Of a stretch of DNA of 64,000 nt, positions 19,501-26,821 are shown in pieces; position 1 is the stretch's first letter, and each line of letters starts with the position of its first letter. The DNA lies in contig DGSN01000036.1 of the NCBI GenBank assembly GCA_002393575.1, positions 5,289 to 69,288 of the forward strand, given 5' to 3'. The DNA comes from Prevotellaceae bacterium UBA4361 (lineage in GTDB: Bacteria; Bacteroidota; Bacteroidia; Bacteroidales; Bacteroidaceae). The notes beneath the pieces are model-generated. The model saw nothing but the letters and a program-made list of their open reading frames with translations, had not been told where the DNA came from and made no database searches. The translations under genes and the position numbers were made by a program.

Positions 19501-20044
19501 GCTGAATGGTATATCCTTTGTAGAGCAGGTTCTTGTCGTAGAGTTGCTTGAGGAGATACCACAGTGTTTCAATGTATTTGTTGTCGTAAGTGATGTAAGG
19601 ATGTTCCAAGTCGCACCAGTAGCCCATCTTTTCGCTGAGCTCGCTCCATTCGGAAGTGTACATCATCACGTTCTTGCGGCAGCGAAGATTGTATTCCTCG
19701 ATGGAAATGGTCTTGCCGATGTCCTCCTTCGTGATGCCGAGTTCCTTTTCCACACCGAGTTCCACAGGCAGACCGTGGGTGTCCCAGCCAGCCTTGCGCT
19801 TTACTTGGAATCCCTGCATGGTCTTATAGCGGTTGATGGTGTCTTTTAGTGTGCGAGCCATCACATGGTGGATGCCTGGATGACCATTGGCTGAAGGTGG
19901 ACCTTCGAAGAAGATAAATGAAGGACAGCCTTCACGTTCTGTTTCACTTTTGTGGAACACATCCTCTGCGTTCCAATCCTTGAGCACTTCCTTGTTGACT
20001 TCGCTTAAGTCAAGTTTCGTTCGCTCTGCAAATCTTTTTGCCAT
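16490..20044 (-). CDS. ileS: Isoleucyl-tRNA synthetase
   Basis: A 1184-residue class I synthetase of the long, eukaryote-like type. The ATP-binding HIGH-like motif is GHPGIHH (54-60), the editing (CP1) domain contains WTTTPWTLPSNTALCVG, and KMSKR lies near residue 733 within GLKMSKRLGNGVNPFE. The C-terminal half carries the tRNA-binding helical domain and a long extra domain instead of the zinc finger seen in E. coli IleRS. This long form is associated with mupirocin resistance in other bacteria. It is first in the ileS-lspA-DUF4296 operon. In many Bacteroidetes a TraR/DksA-like gene sits between ileS and lspA; here the two overlap directly. Confidence 0.97.
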   Translation of the reverse strand: MAKRFAERTKLDLSEVNKEVLKDWNAEDVFHKSETEREGCPSFIFFEGPPSANGHPGIHHVMARTLKDTINRYKTMQGFQVKRKAGWDTHGLPVELGVEKELGITKEDIGKTISIEEYNLRCRKNVMMYTSEWSELSEKMGYWCDLEHPYITYDNKYIETLWYLLKQLYDKNLLYKGYTIQPYSPAAGTGLSSHELNQPGCYRDVKDTTCTAIFKALDPKPEMQNWGQPCFIAWTTTPWTLPSNTALCVGPKIDYVCVQTYNPYNAEKISAVMAKDLVNSYLKPEGAELPMDEYKAGDKVVPYRIVGEYKGTDLVGMKYQQLMPWVKPCEKVDENAADFVKEAAKAHPESIFTVGKDQFVEMDAEAFRVIPGDYVTTEDGTGIVHIAPTFGADDAKVAKAAGVPSLFLINKGGETRPMVDLVGKYYLMDELAEEFISTCVNKEAYSKHAGDYVKNAYAPEFNVDGKYDEKAASKAEDLNIVLCMEMKQEGIVFKIEKHVHNYPHCWRTDKPVLYYPLDSWFIRSTACKDRMVELNKTIKWKPESTGTGRFGKWLENLNDWNLSRSRYWGTPLPIWRNKDSHEEICIGSLEELYSEIEKAVAAGVMTSNPLKDKGFVPGDMAQENYDKIDLHRPYVDDILLVSPTGKVLTRETDLIDVWFDSGSMPYAQIHYPFENKEAFDNRTVFPADFIAEGVDQTRGWFFTLHAIGTMVFDSVAFKAVISNGLVLDKNGLKMSKRLGNGVNPFECIETYGTDAVRWYMTTNSQPWDNLRFDKEGVAEVSRTFFGKLFQTYSFFTMYANVDDFDYSQPGVPFAERPEIDRWVLSELNTLIKNVTESLDDYEPTRAGRLIQTFVIDNLSNWYVRLNRKRFWSGEMNSDKLSAYQTLYTCLETIAKLIAPIAPFYADRLFMDLIHGTGRENVKSVHLSRFPVADESLINSELETRMELAQQITSMVLSLRKKELIIVRQPLQCISIPVTDPLQKERIEQMKQLILDEVNVKELNFVEGGAGILVKKVKCNFRVMGKKFGKMMKAVSNAVAELTQEQIAELESQQQLTISVEGQDALIELADVEIISEDIPGWTVANEGSLTVALDINITPELKNEAVAREIIKRIQGIRKESGFEITDRVQVVITESPAINEALASYKDYIASQVLANSIEAGQPSEGTEVDFDDFKAIIYVKKA

Positions 20045-20182
20045 TCTATTGAGTTGAGTTTTAATTATTTTCAGCCTTAACCTTCATACATATAAATTAG
20101 AAATTAGGAATTAGAAATCAAATTCATATTCCACGTTCCAAATTTCTCATTATTTATAAGTAAAGGTTATCGTTATTCCTTA

Positions 20183-20641
20183 TTAAACCAGCTTGATATT
20201 TTCGATGTGTTGTTCCTTTCCGCAATAGCGGCACTTCATGATGCCATTCACTTTGTCTGTCACGTAGAACACCGTTTTCATCGGTTCGTTGTTCGTGATA
20301 CAAACAGGGTTGGCGCAGCGAACTACGTTGTCCAGCTCGTCAGGCAAAGTCACCTGCTTCTTTTCCACCACTTCGTAGTCCTTGATGATACAGAGGCGTA
20401 TGTTGGGACAAACCACCGCAAGCTGGCTGATTTCTGCATCCGAGAAGAAACGGTTTGCTATCTTGATGATACCCTTCTTTCCGAATTTCGCACTTTCAAG
20501 ATTGTTTCCTATCGTCACCTGGTCTGTGCATTTGTCCAGTTGAAGAAGTTGCACGATGGTAAAAACCTTGTCGGTTGGAATGTGGTCAATCACAGTTCCG
20601 CTTTCCAAGGCTGCCACAACTAAGTCTTTTCTTTTTTCCAT
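20183..20641 (-). CDS. pyrI: Aspartate carbamoyltransferase regulatory subunit
   Basis: A 152-residue PyrI. The N-terminal allosteric nucleotide-binding domain (ALESGTVIDHIPTDKVFTIVQLLQL) is followed by the zinc domain with the four cysteines in CANPVC and CRYC (KCRYCGKEQH). It binds ATP/CTP and modulates the PyrB catalytic trimers in pyrimidine biosynthesis. It follows pyrB on the same strand with a 190-base gap holding short repeats. Confidence 0.97.
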   Translation of the reverse strand: MEKRKDLVVAALESGTVIDHIPTDKVFTIVQLLQLDKCTDQVTIGNNLESAKFGKKGIIKIANRFFSDAEISQLAVVCPNIRLCIIKDYEVVEKKQVTLPDELDNVVRCANPVCITNNEPMKTVFYVTDKVNGIMKCRYCGKEQHIENIKLV

Positions 20642-20831
20642 CCTATTATTTTAACTTGGTAAGTTAACGTCAGTTCTATATAAGGAGTCGCTTCGCGAGA
20701 AATCTTACAAATCTTCTCAAATCTCACAAATATGAATGAGATTTTGAATAGATTTGTAGGATTTGGCTACGCCGAGCTAAAGGTTCTGCCTCGTAGAGGC
20801 ACTACAAAAGAACATATTTTGTTATTTTAAC
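20642..20831. repeat. Repeat-rich gap between pyrB and pyrI
   Basis: The 190-base gap holds no gene. It has imperfect copies of an ATTTGT(A/G)(G/A)GATTT-like unit facing each other, small hairpins such as TCGC-TTC-GCGA and CTGCCTC-GTA-GAGGCA, and the phrase GGCTACGCCGAGC that resembles the core of the AATGAAGAAT palindromes. It may be another dispersed repeat, or a processing region between the two subunits. Confidence 0.45.
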
Positions 20832-21779
20832 TTACAACGTGGTTGTCTTGTCATTTCTGATGTCTTCGAGCGTGATGCCAAGAACATCACAGATGAGAGC
20901 CTCGCGTGCATAGAGTCCGTTCTGCGCCTGCTCGAAGTAGTAAGCGTGTTTGGAGTCATCCACGTCGTACTCTATTTCGTTCACTCGTGGGAGAGGATGC
21001 AGAATCTTCATGTTTTCGCGACACTTGCCAAGCATGTTGGCATGCAGGATATAAGCATCCTTTACGCGCTCATATTCCATCAAGTCGGTGAAGCGCTCAC
21101 GTTGCACACGAGTCATGTAGAGAATGTCGGCATCGGCAATCGTGTCTTCCGTGAAGTCCGTCTGCTCAATGTACTTGATGCCGTTCTGCTTGCAATAGAG
21201 TTTGTACTCGTCGGGCATTTCCAATTCCTTCGGAGCGATGAAGTGGAAGGTTGGGTTGTACTTGCGCATCGACATGAGCAGGGAGTGGACTGTGCGTCCA
21301 TACTTCAAGTCGCCCACCATGTAGATGTTCAGGTTTTCCAACGTACCCTGAGTCTTATAGATGGAATAGAGGTCGAGCATGGTTTGCGACGGATGAAGAT
21401 TGCTGCCATCACCCGCATTGATGATAGGCACATCTGTCACCTCGCTGGCATAGAGTGCTGCACCTTCCAGCTTGTGGCGCATCACGATGACGTCAGCATA
21501 GTTCGAAACCATCTTGATGGTATCCTTCAGCGTTTCGCCTTTCGACGAGCTGGTCACTTTCGGGTCGGTGAATCCGATGACGCGAGCTCCCAAACGATTG
21601 GCTGCGGTCTCAAAACTCAGACGAGTGCGAGTGGAGGGTTCGAAGAACAAGGTTGCCACAACTTTTCCCACCAGAAGGCGTCGGTTGGGCGCCTTTTCAA
21701 ACTCCTTTGCCATGTCGAGCAGATTCTGGATTTTCTCTCTGCTGTAGTCGGCTATTGAAACAATACTCCTGTTGCTCAT
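20832..21779 (-). CDS. pyrB: Aspartate carbamoyltransferase catalytic subunit
   Basis: A 315-residue enzyme making carbamoyl-aspartate in the second step of pyrimidine synthesis. The carbamoyl-phosphate motif FFEPSTRTRLSFETA is present, with SSSKGETLKDT (second-subunit loop), HPSQTMLDLYSI and the aspartate-loop segment HPLPRVNEIEYDVD. The ATG at 21777-21779 (MSNRSIVSIADYS) is preferred over an upstream in-frame start, which would overlap the preceding lipoprotein gene. It lies 7 bases after that gene's stop, suggesting cotranscription; pyrI follows. Confidence 0.96.
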   Translation of the reverse strand: MSNRSIVSIADYSREKIQNLLDMAKEFEKAPNRRLLVGKVVATLFFEPSTRTRLSFETAANRLGARVIGFTDPKVTSSSKGETLKDTIKMVSNYADVIVMRHKLEGAALYASEVTDVPIINAGDGSNLHPSQTMLDLYSIYKTQGTLENLNIYMVGDLKYGRTVHSLLMSMRKYNPTFHFIAPKELEMPDEYKLYCKQNGIKYIEQTDFTEDTIADADILYMTRVQRERFTDLMEYERVKDAYILHANMLGKCRENMKILHPLPRVNEIEYDVDDSKHAYYFEQAQNGLYAREALICDVLGITLEDIRNDKTTTL

Positions 21780-21786
21780 ACTTGAT

Positions 21787-22497
21787 TTATTTCGCACAAT
21801 TAACTCGCAACACTTCGTAAACGTCGCCTGCTTCCTGGCTGCGTGCATGAGCCTGCAGCTCGATGGTCTTCTTGCTCAGATTGTGCTTGCAGTACACCTT
21901 TGACTTGTAGCGCATCGTCTCGTTAGGAGCGATGGTCACTACGTTAGGCTTAGAGATTTCCAAGTCCTTATAGTAGTTTGGCTCAATCACAGCCAGCTCC
22001 ACTTGTGCAGCACTTGTGCCCGTGTTCTGAACAGTGTATGACACCACGATGGTTTCTTCCTTGTTCAATTTTCCATCGCCGTTCTCATCCTGGAACGTGA
22101 GGTTGCTGATGTAAAGCGAACTGTTGGTTGCATTGCCGTGGTAGATGTGGCGGTAGTCGTTCTTGCCATAAACGCGGCTTGTTTCGCTCTTCCATTCATT
22201 CGAACCATAGCCATATTGAGGGTCGATGCTTTCGTTTGAGCGTGCCCTCTTGGCTGCTTTGTTAGCGATGGCTGCACCTACAGCTGCACCGCCCACTGTT
22301 CCGACGAGCGTACCGATGGCTGCTCCGTTGCCTCTGCTGCCAGCGCCACCAAGCCAACCCACGGCACTGCCAATTGTACTACCCAGTTGTGCGCCTGCTA
22401 TGGTGCCCATGTAACTGGTACTGTTGTAGCAACTTGTGGTTGTTCCACTCAAGAGAATGGCCAACGAGAGAAGAAAAGCGTTTGTTTTTTTCATCAT
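21787..22497 (-). CDS. Lipoprotein with glycine-zipper segment
   Basis: A 236-residue protein with a lipobox-like signal (LLSGTTTSC, Cys at about 23). It is followed by a Gly/Ala-rich hydrophobic stretch (GTIAGAQLGSTIGSAVGWLGG; GTLVGTVGGAAVGAAIANKAA) of glycine-zipper type, which in other proteins contacts membranes. The second half is a predicted beta-sandwich with a calcium-loop-like ENGDGKLNKEE and a DUF11-like run QNTGTSAAQVELAV. It probably resides at the inner face of the outer membrane. No enzymatic motif. It lies just upstream of pyrB, but a functional link is not evident. A -7 element is present about 75 bases upstream. Confidence 0.8.
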   Translation of the reverse strand: MMKKTNAFLLSLAILLSGTTTSCYNSTSYMGTIAGAQLGSTIGSAVGWLGGAGSRGNGAAIGTLVGTVGGAAVGAAIANKAAKRARSNESIDPQYGYGSNEWKSETSRVYGKNDYRHIYHGNATNSSLYISNLTFQDENGDGKLNKEETIVVSYTVQNTGTSAAQVELAVIEPNYYKDLEISKPNVVTIAPNETMRYKSKVYCKHNLSKKTIELQAHARSQEAGDVYEVLRVNCAK

Positions 22498-22571
22498 GGT
22501 TTATGTATTTTTTGTTTGATTTTTTATTGCGTTTTATTTTCAATAAAGGGAGTAAAAAACCTTTCAGCCTG

Positions 22572-22579
22572 CAAATATA
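22572..22579 (-). promoter_or_regulatory. -7 element for the glycine-zipper lipoprotein and pyrB
   Basis: Reads TATATTTG on the - strand, matching TAnnTTTG, 75 bases upstream of the lipoprotein start. A clear -33 was not found. Confidence 0.45.
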
Positions 22580-22698
22580 AAGAAAAGTTTTCTCATTACT
22601 TCATTTTTTGCAATTTTTTTCGTTTCTTCGGGGGGTATTGGCGGCATATTCGAGTGTCCTTTAGCAGGCAGATGTCAATAGGGTCGGCACAGGTGGAC

Positions 22699-23505
22699 CT
22701 AAGAAGAGAGCCAGTCGTCGATGAGTTGACGGGCAATGGACATCTTGTCGGGAATGTCGGGCATCTTGTCGCGAGAGAACCATGAACCGCGCGAAAGCTC
22801 TTCTTCCTGCAAGTGGATGCTGCCGCTCACGTAGTCAGCCGTGAAGCCTATCATGATGCCGCAGGGATAGGGCCAAGCCTGCGAACCAAAGTAGCGTATG
22901 TTGGTGATGTTGAGTTGCACTTCCTCATGCACTTCGCGAATGACGCACTCTTCGAGTGTTTCGCCCGTTTCCACGAATCCTGCCACGAGTCCCATGCGTT
23001 CGGAATGGCGGAAATTGCGGGCATGGACGAGGAGTATTTTTTCTGGCTCGACGACATGGCCGTCAGCATCGAGGGTTGCTGCCTTCTTGATGCGAACGAT
23101 GATGGCAGGAGCCACTTGTGGCCAAATTTCCTTGCCGCAGTTGGTGCATTTCTTGGAAATGACGGTCTGCCGTTTCATGGGGGCTCCGCAAACGCCGCAG
23201 TAATGCGTGTTGCTGTCCCAATAGAGCAGTTCGGATGCCTTGGCTGCCATGAGGTAGTGGGCATGGGGTAGGAGATAATAGGACTGGCGCAAATCGACGG
23301 TGACAAAGGATTCGGGGAGTCCTTCGCGTGGTGGTGAAGTCAGTGCGTATGCCTTGCAGGGCATGTCGTCGAGTGAAGGCAGTTCCTGTATGGTTGTCCA
23401 TTCGAATGTCGGAGTGGGAGAGTTGTCGGCTTCTGGTACGGAATAACTGTCGCCTTGCTTTTTGAGCAGGAGATTATTGCCGAGAAATATGAACCATTTT
23501 TGCAT
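22699..23505 (-). CDS. nudC: NADH pyrophosphatase / NAD-RNA decapping Nudix hydrolase (NudC)
   Basis: A 268-residue Nudix hydrolase. A zinc ribbon uses CGVCG and CTNCG. It is followed by the Nudix box in AGFVETGETLEECVIREV ending HEEVQL, and by the family-specific GSQAWPYPCGIMIGF (equivalent to SQPWPFPxS, which recognises the nicotinamide nucleotide). It hydrolyses NAD(H) and in characterised bacteria removes NAD caps from RNA. The gene appears monocistronic: repeat array B and an inverted repeat lie between it and miaA upstream. Confidence 0.93.
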   Translation of the reverse strand: MQKWFIFLGNNLLLKKQGDSYSVPEADNSPTPTFEWTTIQELPSLDDMPCKAYALTSPPREGLPESFVTVDLRQSYYLLPHAHYLMAAKASELLYWDSNTHYCGVCGAPMKRQTVISKKCTNCGKEIWPQVAPAIIVRIKKAATLDADGHVVEPEKILLVHARNFRHSERMGLVAGFVETGETLEECVIREVHEEVQLNITNIRYFGSQAWPYPCGIMIGFTADYVSGSIHLQEEELSRGSWFSRDKMPDIPDKMSIARQLIDDWLSS

Positions 23506-23561
23506 ATTGTTGAATGGTTTGTGAATGATGAAGTTTTGTAATCATTTTAAAAAATGGTACG

Positions 23562-23686
23562 TTTTTCTTAGGAAAGAAATTAAAATAATTAAAAAAAAAT
23601 TCCAGAAATAACTGTTTTTTGTTTTAAACAACACCTAATTTTTGGAGTAATTATGATAATTATTCTAATTTCTTTCCTAAAAAAAT
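23562..23686. repeat. 124-bp element with 28-bp inverted ends
   Basis: An arm starting TTTTTCTTAGGAAAGAAATT (23562-23590) is matched by its reverse complement at 23658-23686 (AATTATTCTAATTTCTTTCC and onward) with two internal mismatches. The intervening ~67 bases are A/T-rich and non-coding. This may be a degenerate mobile element (MITE-like), or an RNA hairpin in the gap between nudC and miaA. The rest of the 23506-23744 gap shows nothing else. Confidence 0.6.
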
Positions 23687-23744
23687 CATGTCATTTATAC
23701 CAAGTTATTATTTCATTGTTCCTTAACTCGCTTGTCACTTTAGT

Positions 23745-23862
23745 GGGGAAGAACTGGAGTTGTTCCCCAGTCGCGCAGTTGTGAATCCCCACTCGCGTAG
23801 TTGTAAATCCCCAGTCGCGTAGTTGTGAATCCCCAATGGAAAAATGCTATGTCCCCACTCGA
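23745..23862. repeat. 22-bp GGGGAY tandem array B
   Basis: CCCC cores start at 23765, 23787, 23809, 23831 and 23853, exactly 22 bp apart. The left end is the inverted unit forming the hairpin GGGG (23745-23748) to CCCC (23765-23768) with AAC-TGGA-GTT inside. The right-most unit runs through the miaA stop codon and supplies its last codons. Units in this array share the spacer phrase ACTCGCGTAGTTGT. Confidence 0.88.
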
Positions 23863-24791
23863 AGGAGTGCAGTGACGCAGTCGATTTTTTCTTGCATCGG
23901 AAGTTGGGAATCAATCCAGTGGATGGTGATGCCGCGTCGCTCCATGCCTCGAAACCATGTCATCTGTCGCTTGGCGAATTGGTGGATGGCTATTTCGAGT
24001 TGGGAGAACATTTCTTGGTAACTGAGTTGACCGATAACGTGTAGTGTTAAGTATTTGTATTCCAGTCCGTAGTAGATTAAGTCTTCACTCTTTACTCCAA
24101 GACTGAGCAGGTGACGGATTTCGTCGAGCATTCCGTTGTCGAGACGTTGTTGAAGTCGTTGTGAGATGCGTTGTCGTCGGAGGTCGCGGTCGATGCTCAG
24201 CCCGATGACGAGGTTGTTTTTCTGTATCTCGTTGAGGGTTTGATGGGCGGACGGAATGGTTGTGCTGTTGTCTTTTTCTTCGGGATGGGAATGGTAGTAT
24301 TCTTCAATTTCGATGGCTCGGATGGCTCGTTGTGCGGTATCGACATCGGTGGTGTTGTGAAGCTTCTTGTAGCTGCGCAGGATGGTGGTGAGTTCGTCTA
24401 AGGATTTGCTTTCCAGTTGGGCACGAAGCTCAGGGTTTTGTGGCACTTCCGACATGCGGTAGTTGCGCAGTACGCTTTCGATGTAGAGTCCCGTGCCTCC
24501 GCAGAGGATGGGGAGCTTGCCTCGCTGAATGATGTCGCGGTAGGCAATGATGAAGTCGCGCTGAAACTGATAGACGTTGTATTTTTCTCCTGGGTCGGCA
24601 ATGTCAATGAGGTGGTAGGGAATTTGTTTTCCATCGACGCAATAGTCTTCCAAATCCTTGCCTGTGCCCAAGTCCATGCCTCGATAGACTTGCCGGCTGT
24701 CGGCGCTGATGATTTCAGCGTCGAGTTTTGCTGCAAGATGTGCGGCGAAGGTGGTCTTCCCGCAGGCTGTTGGTCCGAGAATTGTTATCAA
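23847..24791 (-). CDS. miaA: tRNA dimethylallyltransferase (MiaA family)
   Basis: A 314-residue P-loop enzyme that adds a dimethylallyl group to A37 of tRNAs reading U-starting codons. The Walker A is GPTACGKTTF (6-15), followed by ISADSRQVYRGMDLGTGK (catalytic Asp and substrate loop), PYHLIDIADPGEKYNVYQF and the C-terminal KRQMTWFRGM. No in-frame ATG lies before the P-loop; the best start is TTG at 24789-24791. The GTGK form suggests it is the second of the two MiaA paralogues often found in Bacteroidetes (inference from memory). Its last three residues (VGT) come from a repeat unit of array B. Confidence 0.9.
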   Translation of the reverse strand: MITILGPTACGKTTFAAHLAAKLDAEIISADSRQVYRGMDLGTGKDLEDYCVDGKQIPYHLIDIADPGEKYNVYQFQRDFIIAYRDIIQRGKLPILCGGTGLYIESVLRNYRMSEVPQNPELRAQLESKSLDELTTILRSYKKLHNTTDVDTAQRAIRAIEIEEYYHSHPEEKDNSTTIPSAHQTLNEIQKNNLVIGLSIDRDLRRQRISQRLQQRLDNGMLDEIRHLLSLGVKSEDLIYYGLEYKYLTLHVIGQLSYQEMFSQLEIAIHQFAKRQMTWFRGMERRGITIHWIDSQLPMQEKIDCVTALLRVGT

Positions 24792-24879
24792 TAGGTTTTT
24801 GAGTTTTTGAGTTTATAATCAAGGATTTTAAGGATTTAAAAGGATTATTTTCCTCTCTATCCACTCCCCTCGCCTTTCT

Positions 24880-24895
24880 CTCCCCCTCGGGGGAG
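24880..24895. repeat. G/C-rich hairpin in the miaA-nucleotidase gap
   Basis: CTCCCC and GGGGAG pair around CTCG in an otherwise A/T-rich gap; more C-runs and G-runs flank it (24861-24925). No T-run follows on either strand, so it is not a standard terminator. It is probably a REP-like dispersed sequence. Confidence 0.5.
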
Positions 24896-24959
24896 CTGGA
24901 GGGGGCTGGGCTGGGGGTGAGGCTTTTTTTAAGTTTCAGGTCTATGGTTGGGGAGGGTT

Positions 24960-26675
24960 TTAGCTTTCGTCCTCGTTGGACTTTGTGTCGCTATTGGATG
25001 GCTTGCTGAAAAGAAGCTGGCGGTCGCGCTGCTCGGCTGCTTTCACCCATTCTTCGGGCACGAATCGCCAGTGGTTGAGTGGATGCGGTTCTACGTCGTG
25101 GTGCTGTTGCAGGTACTCCATAATGTAGTAGCGGATGTCGTGGTCTGAAAACTTGATGATGCGCTGTTTGATTTCGTCTTTCGTGAGTCCTGCGCCCTTT
25201 GTGAGTAGTTCTCCACCTCCGTTGGCGCGGTAGGCTGTCATGGCGACGCGGTAGTTGCTGTCGAGCGAGAATGGTTGTCCGTCAGCCATTTGCTTGATGC
25301 TTATCTTTTCGCCTTCGGGTCGTGTCACATCGACTTCGTAGATGATGCCTGCGGCGGAGTCGAAGTTGAAGATGAAGTTGGTGAATCCGAGTCGCTCTGG
25401 GTTGCTTTTCATGGGGCTGAGAAGCAGCAGGTTGTCGTCGATGGAGTGCATCTGGTTGGTCCAGTTGGCATAGCTCATTTCGAGGTAGTTCTTGATTTCC
25501 GAACCAGTGAGTCGGAGCGTGTAGATGCAATCTTCGAAGCGGTAGAGGTTGAAGAGGTCGCTCACGTGGATGTCGCCTGCTTGGATGGAGGCGTTGAAGA
25601 AGAGCGGTGCCATGAGGCTGATGTCGGCTCCCGATGCTTGCAGCAGGAGTTGCTGGATGAAGTCGATGTAGGCGGACGAGCCGAAGTAGGCATCCGAAAT
25701 GTTGACACCTGCTGTGAAGCGCCCGACGAGTCGTGAAGCGTAGGTTTTCACTTCTTTGAAGTCCTTGATGAAGTGGCGCTTGAACTCGTTGGAGTGGGAG
25801 TTGCTGATGGTGCCGATGTATTTGATTTGGGCTTCGATGTCGTGCTTCACTACTTTCTTCTCATCGTTCAGTGAGAACTTGAGTTTGATTTCAGCCACGG
25901 AGTTGGCATAGCTTCCTGCGTTGACACAGAGGACGCTCTTTCCCGATGGCGACTCGATTTCCTCCATGTTGGAGTGGTGGTCGTGTCCATAGAGAACGAG
26001 GTCGAACCCATCGACCGAGGTGACTGTTTCGCGCACGGCGTTTTCGTGGTATTCGGGTGTGACGATGCCTTCGTCCATGCCTGAGTGGAGCAGTCCGATG
26101 ATGAAGTCGGGGTCTTCTTGCTCTTTCACGATGCTAATCCACTTCTGTGCGCTTTGGCGGATGTCGTCGAAACGCAGTCCTTCCCACATGCGCTGTGGTA
26201 CCCAGTGGGGAATGGCTGGGGTGATGAAGCCGATGACGGCAATCTTCACGCCGCTGCGGTAGAGCATGGTGTAAGGCTCGAAGTAGGGTTGCTCGGTTTC
26301 GGTGTTGATGGCGTTGGCACCGAGGATGGGGAAGTTGCAGTTGCTGACGAACTTGTCGAAAACGTTGTGTCCGGTTTCGATGTCGTGGTTTCCGATGACA
26401 GCCACGTCGTAGCCTATGAAGTTGCACATGTCAGCCACTTTGTGGCGCTCTGTGGGTCGGATGAAGTTGAAATAATAGGAAGCGGGTTCGCCTTGCAGCA
26501 TGTCGCCTCCATCGATGAGAATGGTGGAGCCCGAGAAACGCTTCACTTGTTGTGCCACGAAAGCATGCACACGCTGCAAACTGCCCTTGCCCCATCGGTT
26601 TCGTCTGAAGTCGAAGGGGAAGTAGTTGCCGTGTACGTCTGTGGTATAGATGATGTTTATTTTACGCGTTTCCAA
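24960..26675 (-). CDS. 5'-nucleotidase / UDP-sugar hydrolase-like metallophosphatase
   Basis: A 571-residue two-domain enzyme. The N-terminal metallophosphoesterase domain has the metal ligands in TTDVHGNYFP (10-19), DGGDMLQG, VIGNHDIE and GHDHHSN. The C-terminal 5'-nucleotidase domain (from about 330) holds the substrate region RFEDCIYTLRLTGSEIKNYLE and AYRANGGGE. Relatives remove phosphate from nucleotides or sugar nucleotides, generally outside the cytoplasm. This protein begins METRKINIIYTTDVHG with no signal peptide, so a cytosolic or periphery-associated location is predicted. It is divergent from the macroglobulin gene across a shared promoter region. Confidence 0.88.
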   Translation of the reverse strand: METRKINIIYTTDVHGNYFPFDFRRNRWGKGSLQRVHAFVAQQVKRFSGSTILIDGGDMLQGEPASYYFNFIRPTERHKVADMCNFIGYDVAVIGNHDIETGHNVFDKFVSNCNFPILGANAINTETEQPYFEPYTMLYRSGVKIAVIGFITPAIPHWVPQRMWEGLRFDDIRQSAQKWISIVKEQEDPDFIIGLLHSGMDEGIVTPEYHENAVRETVTSVDGFDLVLYGHDHHSNMEEIESPSGKSVLCVNAGSYANSVAEIKLKFSLNDEKKVVKHDIEAQIKYIGTISNSHSNEFKRHFIKDFKEVKTYASRLVGRFTAGVNISDAYFGSSAYIDFIQQLLLQASGADISLMAPLFFNASIQAGDIHVSDLFNLYRFEDCIYTLRLTGSEIKNYLEMSYANWTNQMHSIDDNLLLLSPMKSNPERLGFTNFIFNFDSAAGIIYEVDVTRPEGEKISIKQMADGQPFSLDSNYRVAMTAYRANGGGELLTKGAGLTKDEIKQRIIKFSDHDIRYYIMEYLQQHHDVEPHPLNHWRFVPEEWVKAAEQRDRQLLFSKPSNSDTKSNEDES

Positions 26676-26722
26676 GAGCCTGTTCCGTGAGTTTTATCGA
26701 TGGTGCTTATTATTTAAAGGTG

Positions 26723-26754
26723 CAAAAGTAGTGAAAAGTTTGTTAAATTGCAAA
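26723..26754 (-). promoter_or_regulatory. Promoter of the nucleotidase gene
   Basis: On the - strand TTTG (26751-26754) and TACTTTTG (26723-26730) are separated by 20 bp, a full consensus match. It lies back to back with the promoter of the macroglobulin gene in the 146-base divergent region. Confidence 0.75.
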
Positions 26755-26774
26755 TCAATTAAGAATTTTAGACT

Positions 26775-26782
26775 TATCTTTG
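26775..26782 (+). promoter_or_regulatory. -7 element for the macroglobulin gene
   Basis: TATCTTTG matches the -7 consensus and lies 39 bases before the ATG at 26822. A TTG at 26748-26750 is a possible -33, but the spacing (24 bp) is longer than usual. It argues against the upstream in-frame start at 26780. Confidence 0.6.
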
Positions 26783-26821
26783 CCGTTATTAGAATATGAA
26801 CCTCGTAATATTGCTGAAAAT

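Noticed and set aside
24880..24895. GC-rich hairpin as a terminator of the nucleotidase gene
   Set aside because: No T-run follows on either strand.
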